DNA of 64,000 nt from Corbicula japonica (GCA_038501625.1 JAZAYU010000200.1:186001-250000); one strand, 5' to 3'; counted from the stretch's first letter, positions 45,290-59,215 are shown. Made by a program: numbers and translations. The notes: generated by a model not told the origin, from the sequence alone.

Positions 45290-48200
45290 TTGTCAGTTCC
45301 TTATACGACAGAGTAAGTAAACTAGTTCCATAATTATTTCTTATTAAAATTCCAAAAAGGAACTGAGGTACATTGTATCAGAATCAGAACAGCTTTCTCA
45401 AACATATAACTATCATTGTTGAAGTCATATAACCAATATTCAGATCAACGGATTATACCTAAAAGCCGATCTGGTAATAACAAATTCAACTACAATTGAT
45501 CATACTTGCCAGTTCCTTATTCGCTCGAATAAGGAAACGGGAACTGGTTCCTTATTCCTTATTCAGATTCGAATAAGGAAACGGGAACTGGTTCCTTTTT
45601 CCTTATTCAGATTCGAAAAAGGAACTGAAGTTTTTGTACAGATTTCATACACACATTATCAATCATTGTCGACGTTATCTCCCCCTTGTTCAGAAAAACG
45701 GGTTTTATCTAGAAACTGCTCGGAGAAAACAAGCAATCTACTACATTTCATTATATTTGCCAGTTCCTTATTCGCTCGAATAAGGAAACGGGAACTGGTT
45801 ACTTATTCCTTATTCAGATTCGAAAAAGGAAACGCGAACTGGTTCCTAATTCCTTATTCAGATTCGAAAAAGGAACTAAAGTTTGTGTACAGATTTCATA
45901 CACACATCATCAATCATTGTCGAAGCTATCTCCCCTTGTTCAGAACAACGGTTTTCTTTCTAGAAACTGCTCAGGGAAAACAAACACTCAACTTCATTTC
46001 ATTATATTTGCCAGTTCCTTATTCGCTCGAATAAGGAAACGGGAACTGGTTCCTTATTCCTTATTCAGATTCGAATAAGGAAACGGGAACTGGTTCCTTA
46101 TTCCTTATTCAGATTCGAAAAAGGAACTGAAGTTTTTTGTTCAGATCTCATACAAACATTATAAATCAGTGTTAAAGTTATCTCCCCCTTGTTAAGAACA
46201 ATGGCTTTTATCTAGAAACTGCTCGGAGAAAACAAACAATCAACCATATTTCATTATATTTGCCAGTTCCTTATTCGCGCGAATAATGAAACGGGAACTG
46301 GTTCCTTATTCCTTATTCAGATTCGAATAAGGAAACGGGAACTGGTTCCTTATTCCTTATTCAGATTTGAAAAAGGAACTGAAGTTTTGTACAGATTTCA
46401 TACACACGTTATAAATCATTGTTGAAGTTATCTCCCCCTTGTTCATAACAGCGGCTCTTATCTAGAAACTGCTCACGGAAAGCAAACAATCAACTTCATT
46501 TCATTGTATTTGCCAGTTCCTTATTCGCTCGAATAAGGAAACGGGAACTGGTTCCTTATTCCTTATTCAGATTCGAATAAGGAAACGGGAACTGGTTCCT
46601 TATTCCTTATTCAGATTCGAAAAAGGAACTGAAGTTTTTTGTTTAGAACTCATACACACATTATCAATCAGTGTTAAAGTTATCTCCCCCTTGTTAAGAA
46701 CAATGGCTTTTATCTAGAAACTGCTCGAGAAAACAAACAATCAACTACATTTCATTATATTTGCCAGTTCCTTATTCGCGCGAATAAGGAAACGGGAACT
46801 GGTTCCTTATTCCTTATTCAGATTCGAATAAGGAAACGGGAACTGGTTCCTTATTCCTTATTCAGATCCGAAAAAGGAACTGAAGTTTTTTGTTCAGATC
46901 TCATACAAACATTATAAATCAGTGTTAAAATTATCTCCCCCTTGTTAAGAACAATGGCTTTTATCTAGAAACTGCTCGGAGAAAACAAACAATCAACCAT
47001 ATTTCATTATATTTGCCAGTTCCTTATTCGCGCGAATAAGGAAACGGGAACTGGTTCCTTATTCCTTATTCAGATTCGAATAAGGAAACGGGAACTGGTT
47101 CCTTATTCCTTATTCAGATTTGAAAAAGGAACTGAAGTTTTGTACAGATTTCATACACACATTATTAATCATTGTTGAAGTTATCTCCCCCTTGTTCATA
47201 ACAGCGGCTCTTATCTAGAAACTGCTCACGGAAAGCAAACAATCAACTTCATTTCATTATATTTGCCAGTTCCTTATTCGCTCGAATAAGGAAACGGGAA
47301 CTGGTTCCTTATTCCTTATTCAGATTCGAATAAGGAAACGGGAACTGGTTCCTTATTCCTTATTCAGATTCGGAAAAGGAACTGAAGTTTTTTGTTCAGA
47401 ACTCATACACACATTATCAATCAGTGTTAAAGTTATCTCCCCCTTGTTAAGAACAATGGCTTTTATCTAGAAACTGCTCGGAGGAAACAAACAATCAACT
47501 ACATTTCATTATATTTGCCAGTTCCTTATTCGCGCGAATAAGGAAACGGGAACTGGTTCCTTATTCCTTATTCAGATTCGAATAAGGAAACGGGAACTGG
47601 TTCCTTATTCCTTATTCAGATCCGAAAAAGGAACTGAAGTTTTTTGTTCAGATCTCATACAAACATTATAAATCAGTGTTATAGTTATCTCCCCCTTGTT
47701 AAGAACAATGGCTTTTATCTAGAAACTGCTCGGAGAAAACAAACAATCAACCATATTTCATTATATTTGCCAGTTCCTTATTCGCGCGAATAAGGAAACG
47801 GGAACTGGTTCCTTATTCCTTATTCAGATTCGAATAAGGAAACGGGAACTGGTTCCTTATTCCTTATTCAGATCCGAAAAAGGAACTGAAGTTTTTTGTT
47901 CAGATCTCATACAAACATTATAAATCAGTGTTAAAGTTATCTCCCCCTTGTTAAAAACAATGGCTTTTATCTAGAAACTGCTCGGAGAAAACAAACAATC
48001 AACCATATTTCATTATATTTGCCAGTTCCTTATTCGCGCGAATAAGGAAACGGGAACTGGTTCCTTATTCCTTATTCAGATTCGAATAAGGAAACGGGAA
48101 CTGGTTCCTTATTCCTTATTCAGATTTGAAAAAGGAACTGAAGTTTTGTACAGATTTCATACACACATTATTAATCATTGTTGAAGTTATCTCCCCCTTG

Positions 48201-51200
48201 TTCATAACAGCAGCTCTTATCTAGAAACTGCTCACGGAAAGCAAACAATCAACTTCATTTCATTATATTTGCCAGTTCCTTATTCGCTCGAATAAGGAAA
48301 CGGGAACTGGTTCCTTATTCCTTATTCAGATTCGAATAAGGAAACGGGAACTGGTTCCTTATTCCTTATTCAGATTCGGAAAAGGAACTGAAGTTTTGTA
48401 CAGATTTCATACACACATTATTAATCATTGTTGAAGTTATCTCCCCCTTGTTAAGAACAATGGCTTTTATCTAGAAACTGCTCGGAGGAAACAAACAATC
48501 AACTACATTTCATTATATTTGCCAGTTCCTTATTCGCGCGAATAAGGAAACGGGAACTGGTTCCTTATTCCTTATTCAGATTCGAATAAGGAAACGGGAA
48601 CTGGTTCCTTATTCCTTATTCAGATCCGAAAAAGGAACTGAAGTTTTTTGTTCAGATCTCATACAAACATTATAAATCAGTGTTATAGTTATCTCCCCCT
48701 TGTTAAGAACAATGGCTTTTATCTAGAAACTGCTCGGAGAAAACAAACAATCAACCATATTTCATTATATTTGCCAGTTCCTTATTCGCGCGAATAAGGA
48801 AACGGGAACTGGTTTCTTATTCCTTATTCAGATTCGAATAAGGAAACGGGAACTGGTTCCTTATTCCTTATTCTGATCCGAAAAAGGAACTGAAGTTTTT
48901 TGTTCAGATCTCATACAAACATTATAAATCAGTGTTAAAGTTATCTCCCCCTTGTTAAAAACAATGGCTTTTATCTAGAAACTGCTCGGAGAAAACAAAC
49001 AATCAACCATATTTCATTATATTTGCCAGTTCCTTATTCGCGCGAATAAGGAAACGGGAACTGGTTCCTTATTCCTTATTCAGATTCGAATAAGGAAACG
49101 GGAACTGGTTCCTTATTCCTTATTCAGATTTGAAAAAGGAACTGAAGTTTTGTACAGATTTCATACACACATTATTAATCATTGTTGAAGTTATCTCCCC
49201 CTTGTTCATAACAGCAGCTCTTATCTAGAAACTGCTCACGGAAAGCAAACAATCAACTTCATTTCATTATATTTGCCAGTTCCTTATTCGCTCGAATAAG
49301 GAAACGGGAACTGGTTCCTTATTCCTTATTCAGATTCGAATAAGGAAACGGGAACTGGTTCCTTATTCCTTATTCAGATTCGGAAAAGGAACTGAAGTTT
49401 TTTGTTCAGAACTCATACACACATTATCAATCAGTGTTAAAGTTATCTCCCCCTTGTTAAGAACAATGGCTTTTATCTAGAAACTGCTCGGAGGAAACAA
49501 ACAATCAACTACATTTCATTATATTTGCCAGTTCCTTATTCGCGCGAATAAGGAAACGGGAACTGGTTCCTTATTCCTTATTCAGATTCGAATAAGGAAA
49601 CGGGAACTGGTTCCTTATTCCTTATTCAGATCCGAAAAAGGAACTGAAGTTTTTTGTTCAGATCTCATACAAACATTATAAATCAGTGTTATAGTTATCT
49701 CCCCCTTGTTAAGAACAATGGCTTTTATCTAGAAACTGCTCGGAGAAAACAAACAATCAACCATATTTCATTATATTTGCCAGTTCCTTATTCGCGCGAA
49801 TAAGGAAACGGGAACTGGTTCCTTATTCCTTATTCAGATTCGAATAAGGAAACGGGAACTGGTTCCTTATTTCTTATTCAGATCCGAAAAAGGAACTGAA
49901 GTTTTTTGTTCATATCTCATACAAACATTATAAATCAGTGTTAAAGTTATCTCCCCCTTGTTAAAAACAATGGCTTTTATCTAGAAACTGCTCGGAGAAA
50001 ACAAACAATCAACCATATTTCATTATATTTGCCAGTTCCTTATTCGCGCGAATAAGGAAACGGGAACTGGTTCCTTATTCCTGATTCAGATTCGAATAAG
50101 GAAACGGGAACTGGTTCCTTATTCCTTATTCAGATTTGAAAAAGGAACTGAAGTTTTGTACAGATTTCATACACACATTATTAATCATTGTTGAAGTTAT
50201 CTCCCCCTTGTTCATAACAGCAGCTCTTATCTAGAAACTGCTCACGGAAAGCAAACAATCAACTTCATTTCATTATATTTGCCAGTTCCTTATTCGCTCG
50301 AATAAGGAAACGGGAACTCGTTCCTTATTCCTTATTCAGATTCGAATAAGGAAACGGGAACTGGTTCCTTATTCCTTATTCAGATTCGGAAAAGGAACTG
50401 AAGTTTTTTGTTTAGAACTCATACACACATTATCAATCAGTGTTAAAGTTATCTCCCCCTTGTTAAGAACAATGGCTTTTATCTAGAAACTGCTCGGAGG
50501 AAACAAACAATCAACTACATTTCATTATATTTGCCAGTTCCTTATTCGCGCGAATAAGGAAACGGGAACTGGTTTCTTATTCCTTATTCAGATTCGAATA
50601 AGGAAACGGGAACTGGTTCCTTATTCCTTATTCTGATCCGAAAAAGGAACTGAAGTTTTTTGTTCAGATCTCATACAAACATTATAAATCAGTGTTAAAG
50701 TTATCTCCCCCTTGTTAAAAACAATGGCTTTAATCTAGAAACTGCTCGGAGAAAACAAACAATCAACCATATTTCATTATATTTGCCAGTTCCTTATTCG
50801 CGCGAATAAGGAAACGGGAACTGGTTCCTTATTCCTTATTCAGATTCGAATAAGGAAACGGGAACTGGTTCCTTATTCCTTATTCAGATTTGAAAAAGGA
50901 ACTGAAGTTTTGTACAGATTTCATAAACACATTATTAATCATTGTTGAAGTTATCTCCCCCTTGTTCATAACAGCAGCTCTTATCTAGAAACTGCTCACG
51001 GAAAGCAAACAATCAACTTCATTTCATTATATTTGCCAGTTCCTTATTCGCTCGAATAAGGAAACGGGAACTGGTTCCTTATTCCTTATTCAGATTCGAA
51101 TAAGGAAACGGGAACTGGTTCCTTATTCCTTATTCAGATTCGGAAAAGGAACTGAAGTTTTTTGTTCAGAACTCATACACACATTATCAATCAGTGTTAA

Positions 51201-54200
51201 AGTTATCTCCCCCCTTGTTAAGAACAATGGCTTTTATCTAGAAACTGCTCGGAGGAAACAAACAATCAACTACATTTCATTATATTTGCCAGTTCCTCAT
51301 TCGCGCGAATAAGGAAACGGGAACTGGTTCCTTATTCCTTATTCAGATTCGAATAAGGAAACGGGAACTGGTTCCTTATTCCTTATTCAGATCCGAAAAA
51401 GGAACTGAAGTTTTTTGTTCAGATCTCATACAAACATTATAAATCAGTGTTATAGTTATCTCCCCCTTGTTAAGAACAATGGCTTTTATCTAGAAACTGC
51501 TCGGAGAAAACAAACAATCAACCATATTTCATTATATTTGCCAGTTCCTTATTCGCGCGAATAAGGAAACGGGAACTGGTTCCTTATTCCTTATTCAGAT
51601 TCGAATAAGGAAACGGGAACTGGTTCCTTATTTCTTATTCAGATCCGAAAAAGGAACTGAAGTTTTTTGTTCATATCTCATACAAACATTATAAATCAGT
51701 GTTAAAGTTATCTCCCCCTTGTTAAAAACAATGGCTTTTATCTAGAAACTGCTCGGAGAAAACAAACAATCAACCATATTTCATTATATTTGCCAGTTCC
51801 TTATTCGCGCGAATAAGGAAACGGGAACTGGTTCCTTATTCCTGATTCAGATTCGAATAAGGAAACGGGAACTGGTTCCTTATTCCTTATTCAGATTTGA
51901 AAAAGGAACTGAAGTTTTGTACAGATTTCATACACACATTATTAATCATTGTTGAAGTTATCTCCCCCTTGTTCATAACAGCAGCTCTTATCTAGAAACT
52001 GCTCACGGAAAGCAAACAATCAACTTCATTTCATTATATTTGCCAGTTCCTTATTCGCTCGAATAAGGAAACGGGAACTCGTTCCTTATTCCTTATTCAG
52101 ATTCGAATAAGGAAACGGGAACTGGTTCCTTATTCCTTATTCAGATTCGGAAAAGGAACTGAAGTTTTTTGTTTAGAACTCATACACATATTATCAATCA
52201 GTGTTAAAGTTATCTCCCCCTTGTTAAGAACAATGTCTTTTATCTAGAAACTGCTCGGAGGAAACAAACAATCAACTACATTTCATTATATTTGCCAGTT
52301 CCTTATTCGCGCGAATAAGGAAACGGGAACTGGTTCCTTATTCCTTATTCAGATTCGAATAAGTAAACGGGAACTGGTTCCTTATTCCTTATTCAGATCC
52401 GAAAAAGGAACTGAAGTTTTTTGCTCAGATCTCATACAAACATTATAAATCAGTGTTATAGTTATCTCCCCCTTGTTAAGAACAATGGCTTTTATCTAGA
52501 AACTGCTCGGAGAAAACAAACAATCAACCATATTTCATTATATTTGCCAGTTCCTTATTCGCGCGAATCAGGAAACGGGAACTGGTACCTTATTCCTTAT
52601 TCAGGTCCGAAAAAGGAACTGAAGTTTTTTGTTCAGATCTCATACAAACATTATAAATCAGTGTTAAAGTTATCTCCCCCTTGTTAAAAACAATGGCTTT
52701 TATCTAGAAACTGCTCGGAGAAAACAAACAATCAACCATATTTCATTATATTTGCCAGTTCCTTATTCGCGCGAATAAGGAAACGGGAACTGGTTCCTTA
52801 TTCCTTATTCAGATTCGAATAAGGAAACGGGAACTGGTTCCTTATTCCTTATTCAGATTTGAAAAAGGAAGTGAAGTTTTGTACAGATTTCATACACACA
52901 TTATTAATCATTGTTGAAGTTATCTCCCCCTTGTTCATAACAGCAGCTCTTATCTAGAAACTGCTCACGGAAAGCAAACAATCAACTTCATTTCATTATA
53001 TTTGCCAGTTCCTTATTCGCTCGAATAAGGAAACGGGAACTCGTTCCTTATTCCTTATTCAGATTCGAATAAGGAAACGGGAACTGGTTCCTTATTCCTT
53101 ATTCAGATTCGGAAAAGGAACTGAAGTTTTTTGTTTAGAACTCATACACACATTATCAATCAGTGTTAAAGTTATCTCCCTCTTGTTAAGAACAATGGCT
53201 TTTATCTAGAAACTGCTCGGAGGAAACAAACAATCAACTTCATTTCATTACATTTGCCAGTTCCTTATTCGCGCGAATAAGGAAACGGGAACTGGTTCCT
53301 TTTTCCTTATTCAGATTCGAATAAGGAAACGGGAACTGGTTCCTTATTCCTTATTCAGATCCGAAAAAGGAACTGAAGTTTTTTGTTCAGATCTCATTTA
53401 AACATTATAAATCAGTGTTATAGTTATCTCCCCCTTGTTAAGAACAATGGCTTTTATCTAGAAACTGCTCGGAGAAAACAAACAATCAACCATATTTCAT
53501 TATATTTGCCAGTTCCTTATTCGCGCGAATAAGGAAACGGGAACTGGTTCCTTATTCCTTATTCAGATTCGAATAAGGAAACGCGAACTGGTTCCTAATT
53601 CCTTATTCAGATTCGAAAAAGGAACTGAAGTTTTTTGTTTAGAACTCATACACACATGTTCAATCAGTGTTAAAGTTATCTCCCCCTTGTTAATAACAAT
53701 GGCTTTTATCTAGAAACTGCTCGGAGGAAACAAACAATCAACTACATTTCATTATATTTGCCAGTTCCTTATTCGCTCGAATAAGGAAACGGGAACTGGT
53801 TTCTTATTCCTTATTCAGATTCGAATAAGGAAACGGGAACTGGTTCCTTATTCCTTATTCAGATCCGAAAAGGGAAGTGAAGTTTTTTGTTCAGATCTCA
53901 TACAAACATTATAAATCAGTGTTAAAGTTATCTCCCCCTTGTTAAAAACAATGGCTTTTATCTAGAAACTGCTCGGAGAAAACAAACAATCAACCATATT
54001 TCATTATATTTGCCAGTTCCTTATTCGCGCGAATAAGGAAACGGGAACTGGTTCCTTATTCCTTATTCAGATTCGAATAAGGAAACGGGAACTGGTTCCT
54101 TATTCCTTATTCAGATTCGAATAAGGAAACGGGAACTGGTTCCTTATTCCTTATTCAGATTCGTAAAGGAACTGAAGTTTTTTGTTCAGATCTCATACAC

Positions 54201-54375
54201 ACATTATCAATCAGTGTTAAAGTTATCTCCCCCTTGTTAAGAATAATGGCTTTTATCTAGAAACTGCTCGCAGAAAACAAACAATCAACTACATTTCATT
54301 ATATTTGCCAGTTCCTTTTTCGCGCGAATAAAGAAACGGGAACTGGTTCCTTATTCCTTATTCAGATTCGAAAAT
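45290..54375 (-). repeat. Right-arm tandem array R2, ~36 units of ~251 bp
   Basis: The first ~2 kb is collinear with R1 at offset 23,207. Alignment then slips (near 24,120 / 47,330). R2 is 754 bp longer than R1, almost exactly three 251-bp units. The same unit types recur in a ~1-kb higher-order order, with one hybrid unit (~48,380-48,450) that joins two types. Confidence 0.9.
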
Positions 54376-54999
54376 GGAACTGGAGATTATAGTAACGATT
54401 TTCTTAACGCAGATCAAATCATCTTCCCTTTCTCTTTCACACAGAAAATTCTTGGAAAAAGTTTATGTTTACTTTTCATAAATTTCGCGCTAGGAAAAAT
54501 GCACGAATTCAAAACTCGGCGGAATAGCACCATGTAATCTGATGTCTGATGTCTGGATAGAACGAATGTATGCCCGTTCGCAATTATCATTTGTGAATTT
54601 TGAGCAAAAATTCGTCCCCGCGAAATGCAATTATTTCATGTTTTATTCAAAATTCTTATCATGAGCTTAACTGTACAAACAGGTTATATCTGCATATCAG
54701 AAAAAGGACAGCCTAAACACAGTAAGAGCGGCAATTTGAAGCCCTTGAAAAAGATATCAAAATTATGGAATTACAAAAAAAAGTTTTGTAAAAGCCAATA
54801 AGGTCGTCTATTTCTAACAATCTATAGTGTAAAACTGCCACGCTAGCCGAAAACGAAGCCATCAATCACTGAACCAATGTTCGCTTTCATCAAATTAACC
54901 AAGTAGTATGTAGCCTGTCTATACAGAACATTATGAGGACAGATAAGTAAGCAGAAACAACAACAACAACAACAACAACAGTAGCAGCAGCAGCAAAAC
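54376..54999. other. Right-arm spacer of copy B, with (AAC)8
   Basis: Nearly identical to 30,415-31,027. Differences include three substitutions near 54,808-54,823 (gtctatttctaacaatctat versus gtatatttcgaacaatttat) and one extra AAC. Confidence 0.7.
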
Positions 55000-55331
55000 A
55001 ACTGTATGTATCAGTTCCTATTCCTTTTTCGAAAAAGGAAAAAGGAAACGGGAAACAGGAACTAACTTAACGCTGAAAAAGGAATAAGGAACCGGGAACC
55101 GGGAACTGTATGTATCAGTTCCCTATTCCTTTTTCGAAAAAGGAAAAAGGAAACGGGAAACAGGAACTAACTTAACGCTGAAAAAGGAATAAGGAACCGG
55201 GAAACGGGAACTGTATGTCTCAGTTCCCTATTCCTTTTTCGAAAAAGGAAAAAGGAAACGGGAAACAGGAACCAACTTAACGCTGAAAAAGGAATAAGGA
55301 ACCGGGAAACGGGAACTAACTTTATATTCAT
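55000..55331 (-). repeat. Outer minisatellite and right terminus, copy B
   Basis: Three ~105-bp units ending in TTTATATTCAT at 55,331, the exact inverse of the left terminus at 9,435. A 73-codon minus-strand frame here is repeat DNA. Confidence 0.85.
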
Positions 55332-55340
55332 GCGTACTTT
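55332..55340. repeat. Right 9-bp target-site duplication
   Basis: GCGTACTTT directly after the element end, identical to 9,426-9,434. The sequence that follows (acacgagtcgtacattg) continues the module copy 2 that was interrupted at 9,425. Confidence 0.85.
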
Positions 55341-55674
55341 ACACGAGTCGTACATTGAATTCATAGGAACAAACATATAAGAACACATTATGAATGTTTT
55401 TGTTTTTTGTCATGTAAATATGGATGTATTCTGTACCTAAAAACTGTTTGTTTTAAAGCATCAACATCGGGTCCATCAGTTTTGACAAATTACTCCTTTG
55501 CAATGTATTTCAATTCATTTCGTACGAATGTTAAGTTTTCTATGAATGGTGAATTCATTGCTGAAACAACAATACGGTTTTGAGGAAAAAACACAAACCT
55601 AAGTCTTTCGAATATTCATGATAAATGTTTGATTTGTCATGTCTGCTATGGAAGTTGTATTGTGTGTATCTTAT
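55341..55674. repeat. Module copy 2, middle fragment
   Basis: Matches ~1,230-1,564 of copy 1 (gggtccatcagttttgacaa versus gggtccgtcgcttttgacaa; gatttgtcatgtctgct). It breaks at 'gtatcttat', where a second insertion begins. Confidence 0.6.
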
Positions 55675-55698
55675 TACACGGCCTCTCAAGGCCGTGTA
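55675..55698. other. Perfect 9-bp hairpin TACACGGCC/GGCCGTGTA
   Basis: TACACGGCC, a six-base loop TCTCAA, then GGCCGTGTA. It sits exactly at the left end of the 4.4-kb insertion and so may be a terminal structure of that element. Confidence 0.65.
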
Positions 55699-56148
55699 TA
55701 TTGATATAACGAATTGAGATGTAACATGGAGGAGCACGTGACTGTTTAGGCTATAGACCACTAAATCAAATTCTATAGACTCCCACTTTAGCAATTCATC
55801 AAATTTCGAATTTGCTATTGGGTCAAGCCTTTGAAATCTTATATTTAGAACCAACTAAAACATATTAAAATCCGACTCTTATCATAGCATAAACGGTAAA
55901 CGTTTTCGGCATTTTAGCCCGTCGCGGAACTTTTATCTACAATCTGTCAAAATACGTGCTACTAATTTAATCACGGAATGTGACAGTATCCAATTTTACG
56001 ATTTTTTTCGGCTTACTTCTCTAATCATTTATTTTTCCAACATCATTTTCTTTTTTACATTTCAATTTCCATTGTTCTCAATCAATTCTGACTATCTGTA
56101 AATTGGATCCAGACGATGGTTCTCTAAAGCTGTAGATCATGTTTTGGC

Positions 56149-56941
56149 TAGTGTTGGGAAATCGGTTGCAAATCATAATCGATCATCGGTTGGAATCGGT
56201 TGCCCTTTCCGATGCGATTTCACGATTATAATCGGTTTCTTAATTTACGCAGTGTAAGGTTTACAAATGGTCTTAGATCAGTAGCATACATAATTACTGG
56301 ATATTAATAATTTTTAACTTTCTGACCAAAAACCGAATCAAAATCATTGCTGCCTAAAAAGGTTTGTGCAACTGAACTGAACCCCTCTAGATCCGCCACA
56401 TGAATTCTCAAATGCAAAAATTGTGCGTTTTCCTATGAATAATATACTGATTTTAAGGCTGAAGACACAAGATAAGAGGTCTAGTTAATGCAATACATAT
56501 TTATTCGAAGAATTTTTACCATCGTCATTATAGCTACGTTACTCAGACGCTCGAAAAAATCGGCGCCATTTTGCGTTTTTGCTTGTTGCCTGTATTTTTG
56601 TACTATTTGCAACAAATTCTGCAAAGGCCTTTTGTTAGGTCTATGTTTTTTCTGTGCGATGGAAGTTCTTCGTTAATCTTGTAGAATCTATAGCGCTTCT
56701 GAATAATTTTTTTGCCTAGGTTCTCGTAAATCTCTCGGGCCGCCATTTTAATTTTCAATTTTTCAAAGTGATTTCCCTTTATGGCCGCTGTAAAAGCCGG
56801 AACCCGTACCTTTATATTTTGTCTCTCACACTGCGCATGTCTCAACTGTTAATCGATTATGAGAGAACGACATTGATAATCGACATCGAGAAGCATTTAC
56901 ACGTCGCTAATCGATGTCTTCCGATCATCGGCACATCACTA
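56149..56941. mobile_element. Non-autonomous hAT element (793 bp)
   Basis: The ends TAGTGTTG and CATCACTA form an imperfect TIR of hAT style. A perfect 8-bp duplication GTTTTGGC flanks it (56,141-56,148 and 56,942-56,949). The ends are rich in 'aatcg' words (gggaaatcggttgc, gttaatcgattatg). There is no transposase; short frames inside are chance. Confidence 0.8.
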
Positions 56942-58159
56942 GTTTTGGCCCATCTATTTATAGCTTTCTGTACCAGTTTCGACATCTGTCGGATAATCAA
57001 TATTAGTGATTGTTAATCGGTTTGATACATTTCGCATATTAACTTTCGCAATAATAGTAATTTTAGTTTACTTTTCAATCTGCGAATTGGAACAAAGCAT
57101 TGTGATAACTAACAGGTATGGGCTTAAATTTGCAATTAAATTAAATGCAAATGAAGCACCAATCATTAAATGCACAAATCATTGTACTTACTAATAGTCA
57201 TTGGCCTAAATTTGTATCTACATGTAAGTTAAATGCAAATGATTCATCAAGCATTGTGTCGATTTCTGTTGAAATTTGGTATTGTGGTTTCGTTTTGCTA
57301 ATGTGAACAAGGGCACATTTTATGTAAACAGGCACCGCATCAGAGAACTGATTTCCTTCTTAAGTTAATGGCATTTAGGAGCACCTTCTCCTCATCAAAT
57401 TTCTTTAAAATCGCGCAGCATTTCAAAGTTATGTTACTTCGCATCTTGCTGATTTTATTCCCCTTTAGATTCAAACCTACGATATTTGTGTCCAAACTGT
57501 ACAAGACAGGCATAGGCCTAAACTACCCAACATCTGTCAACTTGATGACAGAAAGGCCTGTGCCTTAGAAGGGAAGGGTACAGACAAAAGAGGTAAAGCT
57601 TGATGTAGATTGCTGTTGTTATCAGCCGAAATGAATTAACATGGATAGATCACCGCTACACTGCTTTAGCAATTTCAAGAATAAGAAGGTAGGTGATGTA
57701 GGCGCATAGGAGCTGTGACCGCAAGAGCAGAGACCGCTTACCCCGGCGGCCACGGCTCAAACATAAGGGTTTTTGGGCGCATATGCGATGCCATTAACAA
57801 TATACTCCTACCATCAGATCTTCGTCTTTTTTGGGCATTAAAATCGTTGTCGGCTTGCCTAATACACAATGCATAAAAGTCAAGTGTCAACATCCAGGAA
57901 ATGGCGATATGTTGCGGGATTTCCTCAGTGTATTAAAGCCATGGTTGAGTAAGGAGGTAATACCAGTTTAACGTATGGAATAAGTAGCGCTACACAGAAT
58001 ATGGAAAACAATGTAGTATTCAAAGAACAGGGTCGGAGGCTAAATTTTCAGGAAGGGGTTCGTTAGGGGAAGGCTTATGATAGTTACATGATTATTTCCA
58101 AAATTAGCAAAATCTCCGTGAAATTTAAATAATTCTGCATCAAACGGGGTTCGATCACA

Positions 58160-58250
58160 CCCCGACCCGCCCCCCCCCCCCACCCCAAAAAAAGAAAAAA
58201 CAACAAAAAACAACAACAACAAGAACAAACAAACAAACAAAACAACGACT
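58160..58250. repeat. Low-complexity C-tract and A/C-rich tract
   Basis: A run of 13-14 C is followed by ccaccccaaaaaaag and then (AAC)/(AAAC) repeats to ~58,245. The minus strand has a long G tract. Confidence 0.8.
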
Positions 58251-58352
58251 CTTGATCCGCCCTTTAAAACATTCAATAAGTATGGATGAAACATTATTAC
58301 TGATGCATCTTTTGTTTTCATATTTATGTAAAATTATTATTAGGTTTATATA

Positions 58353-58909
58353 CTCAACAAAAATAAAATGTATCCACTTTTCTTTCTTAAATTTTGTAAA
58401 ATGTGAAAACGAAAACTAGAAATTCTGTATGTGAACAAATTTGCATTTCTGTTATAATTGCAAAGAGATAAAGTGTTCTTGAAAATCTGCAGCCACACCT
58501 TAGTTATCTTTCCTTTTGTTATAATCAGGGTTTCAGGAAAAGGTAAGTGATTCTTAAAAGTATTCCCATTTATTAATATTAAATCAATTTTTCCACCCGT
58601 TGTGATAAAAAAAATCACAAAACATTCATTAATCAAACAACCAGTCCTCGATGAACAACGCTAGAAATTACAACCATTTCCAATTACCTCCCTTTAAATT
58701 GAAAATGTAGTGTTTTGTAATCCACTATTAATTGTTATCCGACTAGCAGCTGCTGAGGTTTTGGTGTGAAAGATCATGGTAATGAACAATTAAACTGAAA
58801 AACAACCAAGATTTACTAACAAAACACCGTTCAAAGCGTTACCGATTTAATGAAAATATGTTTATGAGAATACAAGCATAAAAAGTGGATACTTTTTATT
58901 TTTGTTCAG
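58353..58909. mobile_element. Tc1/mariner-type MITE (557 bp)
   Basis: It starts CTCAACAAAAATAAAATG and ends with the inverse (tttttatttttgttcag), extending inward through tatccactttt/aaaagtggata. That makes ~30-bp TIRs flanked by TA (58,351-58,352 and 58,910-58,911). No transposase. Confidence 0.75.
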
Positions 58910-59215
58910 TATATATTATAGAGAGAATCGATGTCAAATTTATGAACTGGGATCCTATTATTGCTTGCAGTATTTCAGTATACTAATGATTTAACAGTTT
59001 TATTTACCAAATGATTACATATAACTGTATTATAAATAAGTCACTTTTTATATCGACATGCCACTGTTATGCAGCCAAAATCATCTCCTCCGCGCTCCCA
59101 GTCTTAAAATCGCTCTTGATCGCGCGTGTGATGTCTCTTTAGAATGAATTTACGATAAAGGCAAACGTAGCCCCAAAATAAAATCATAGATCGACCCTGA
59201 TTAGAATAAACAATA

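Noticed and set aside
9435..55331. Helitron-type element
   Set aside because: Helitrons lack long inverted arms and target duplications and end in CTRR with a hairpin. Here there are perfect inverted termini and a 9-bp duplication.
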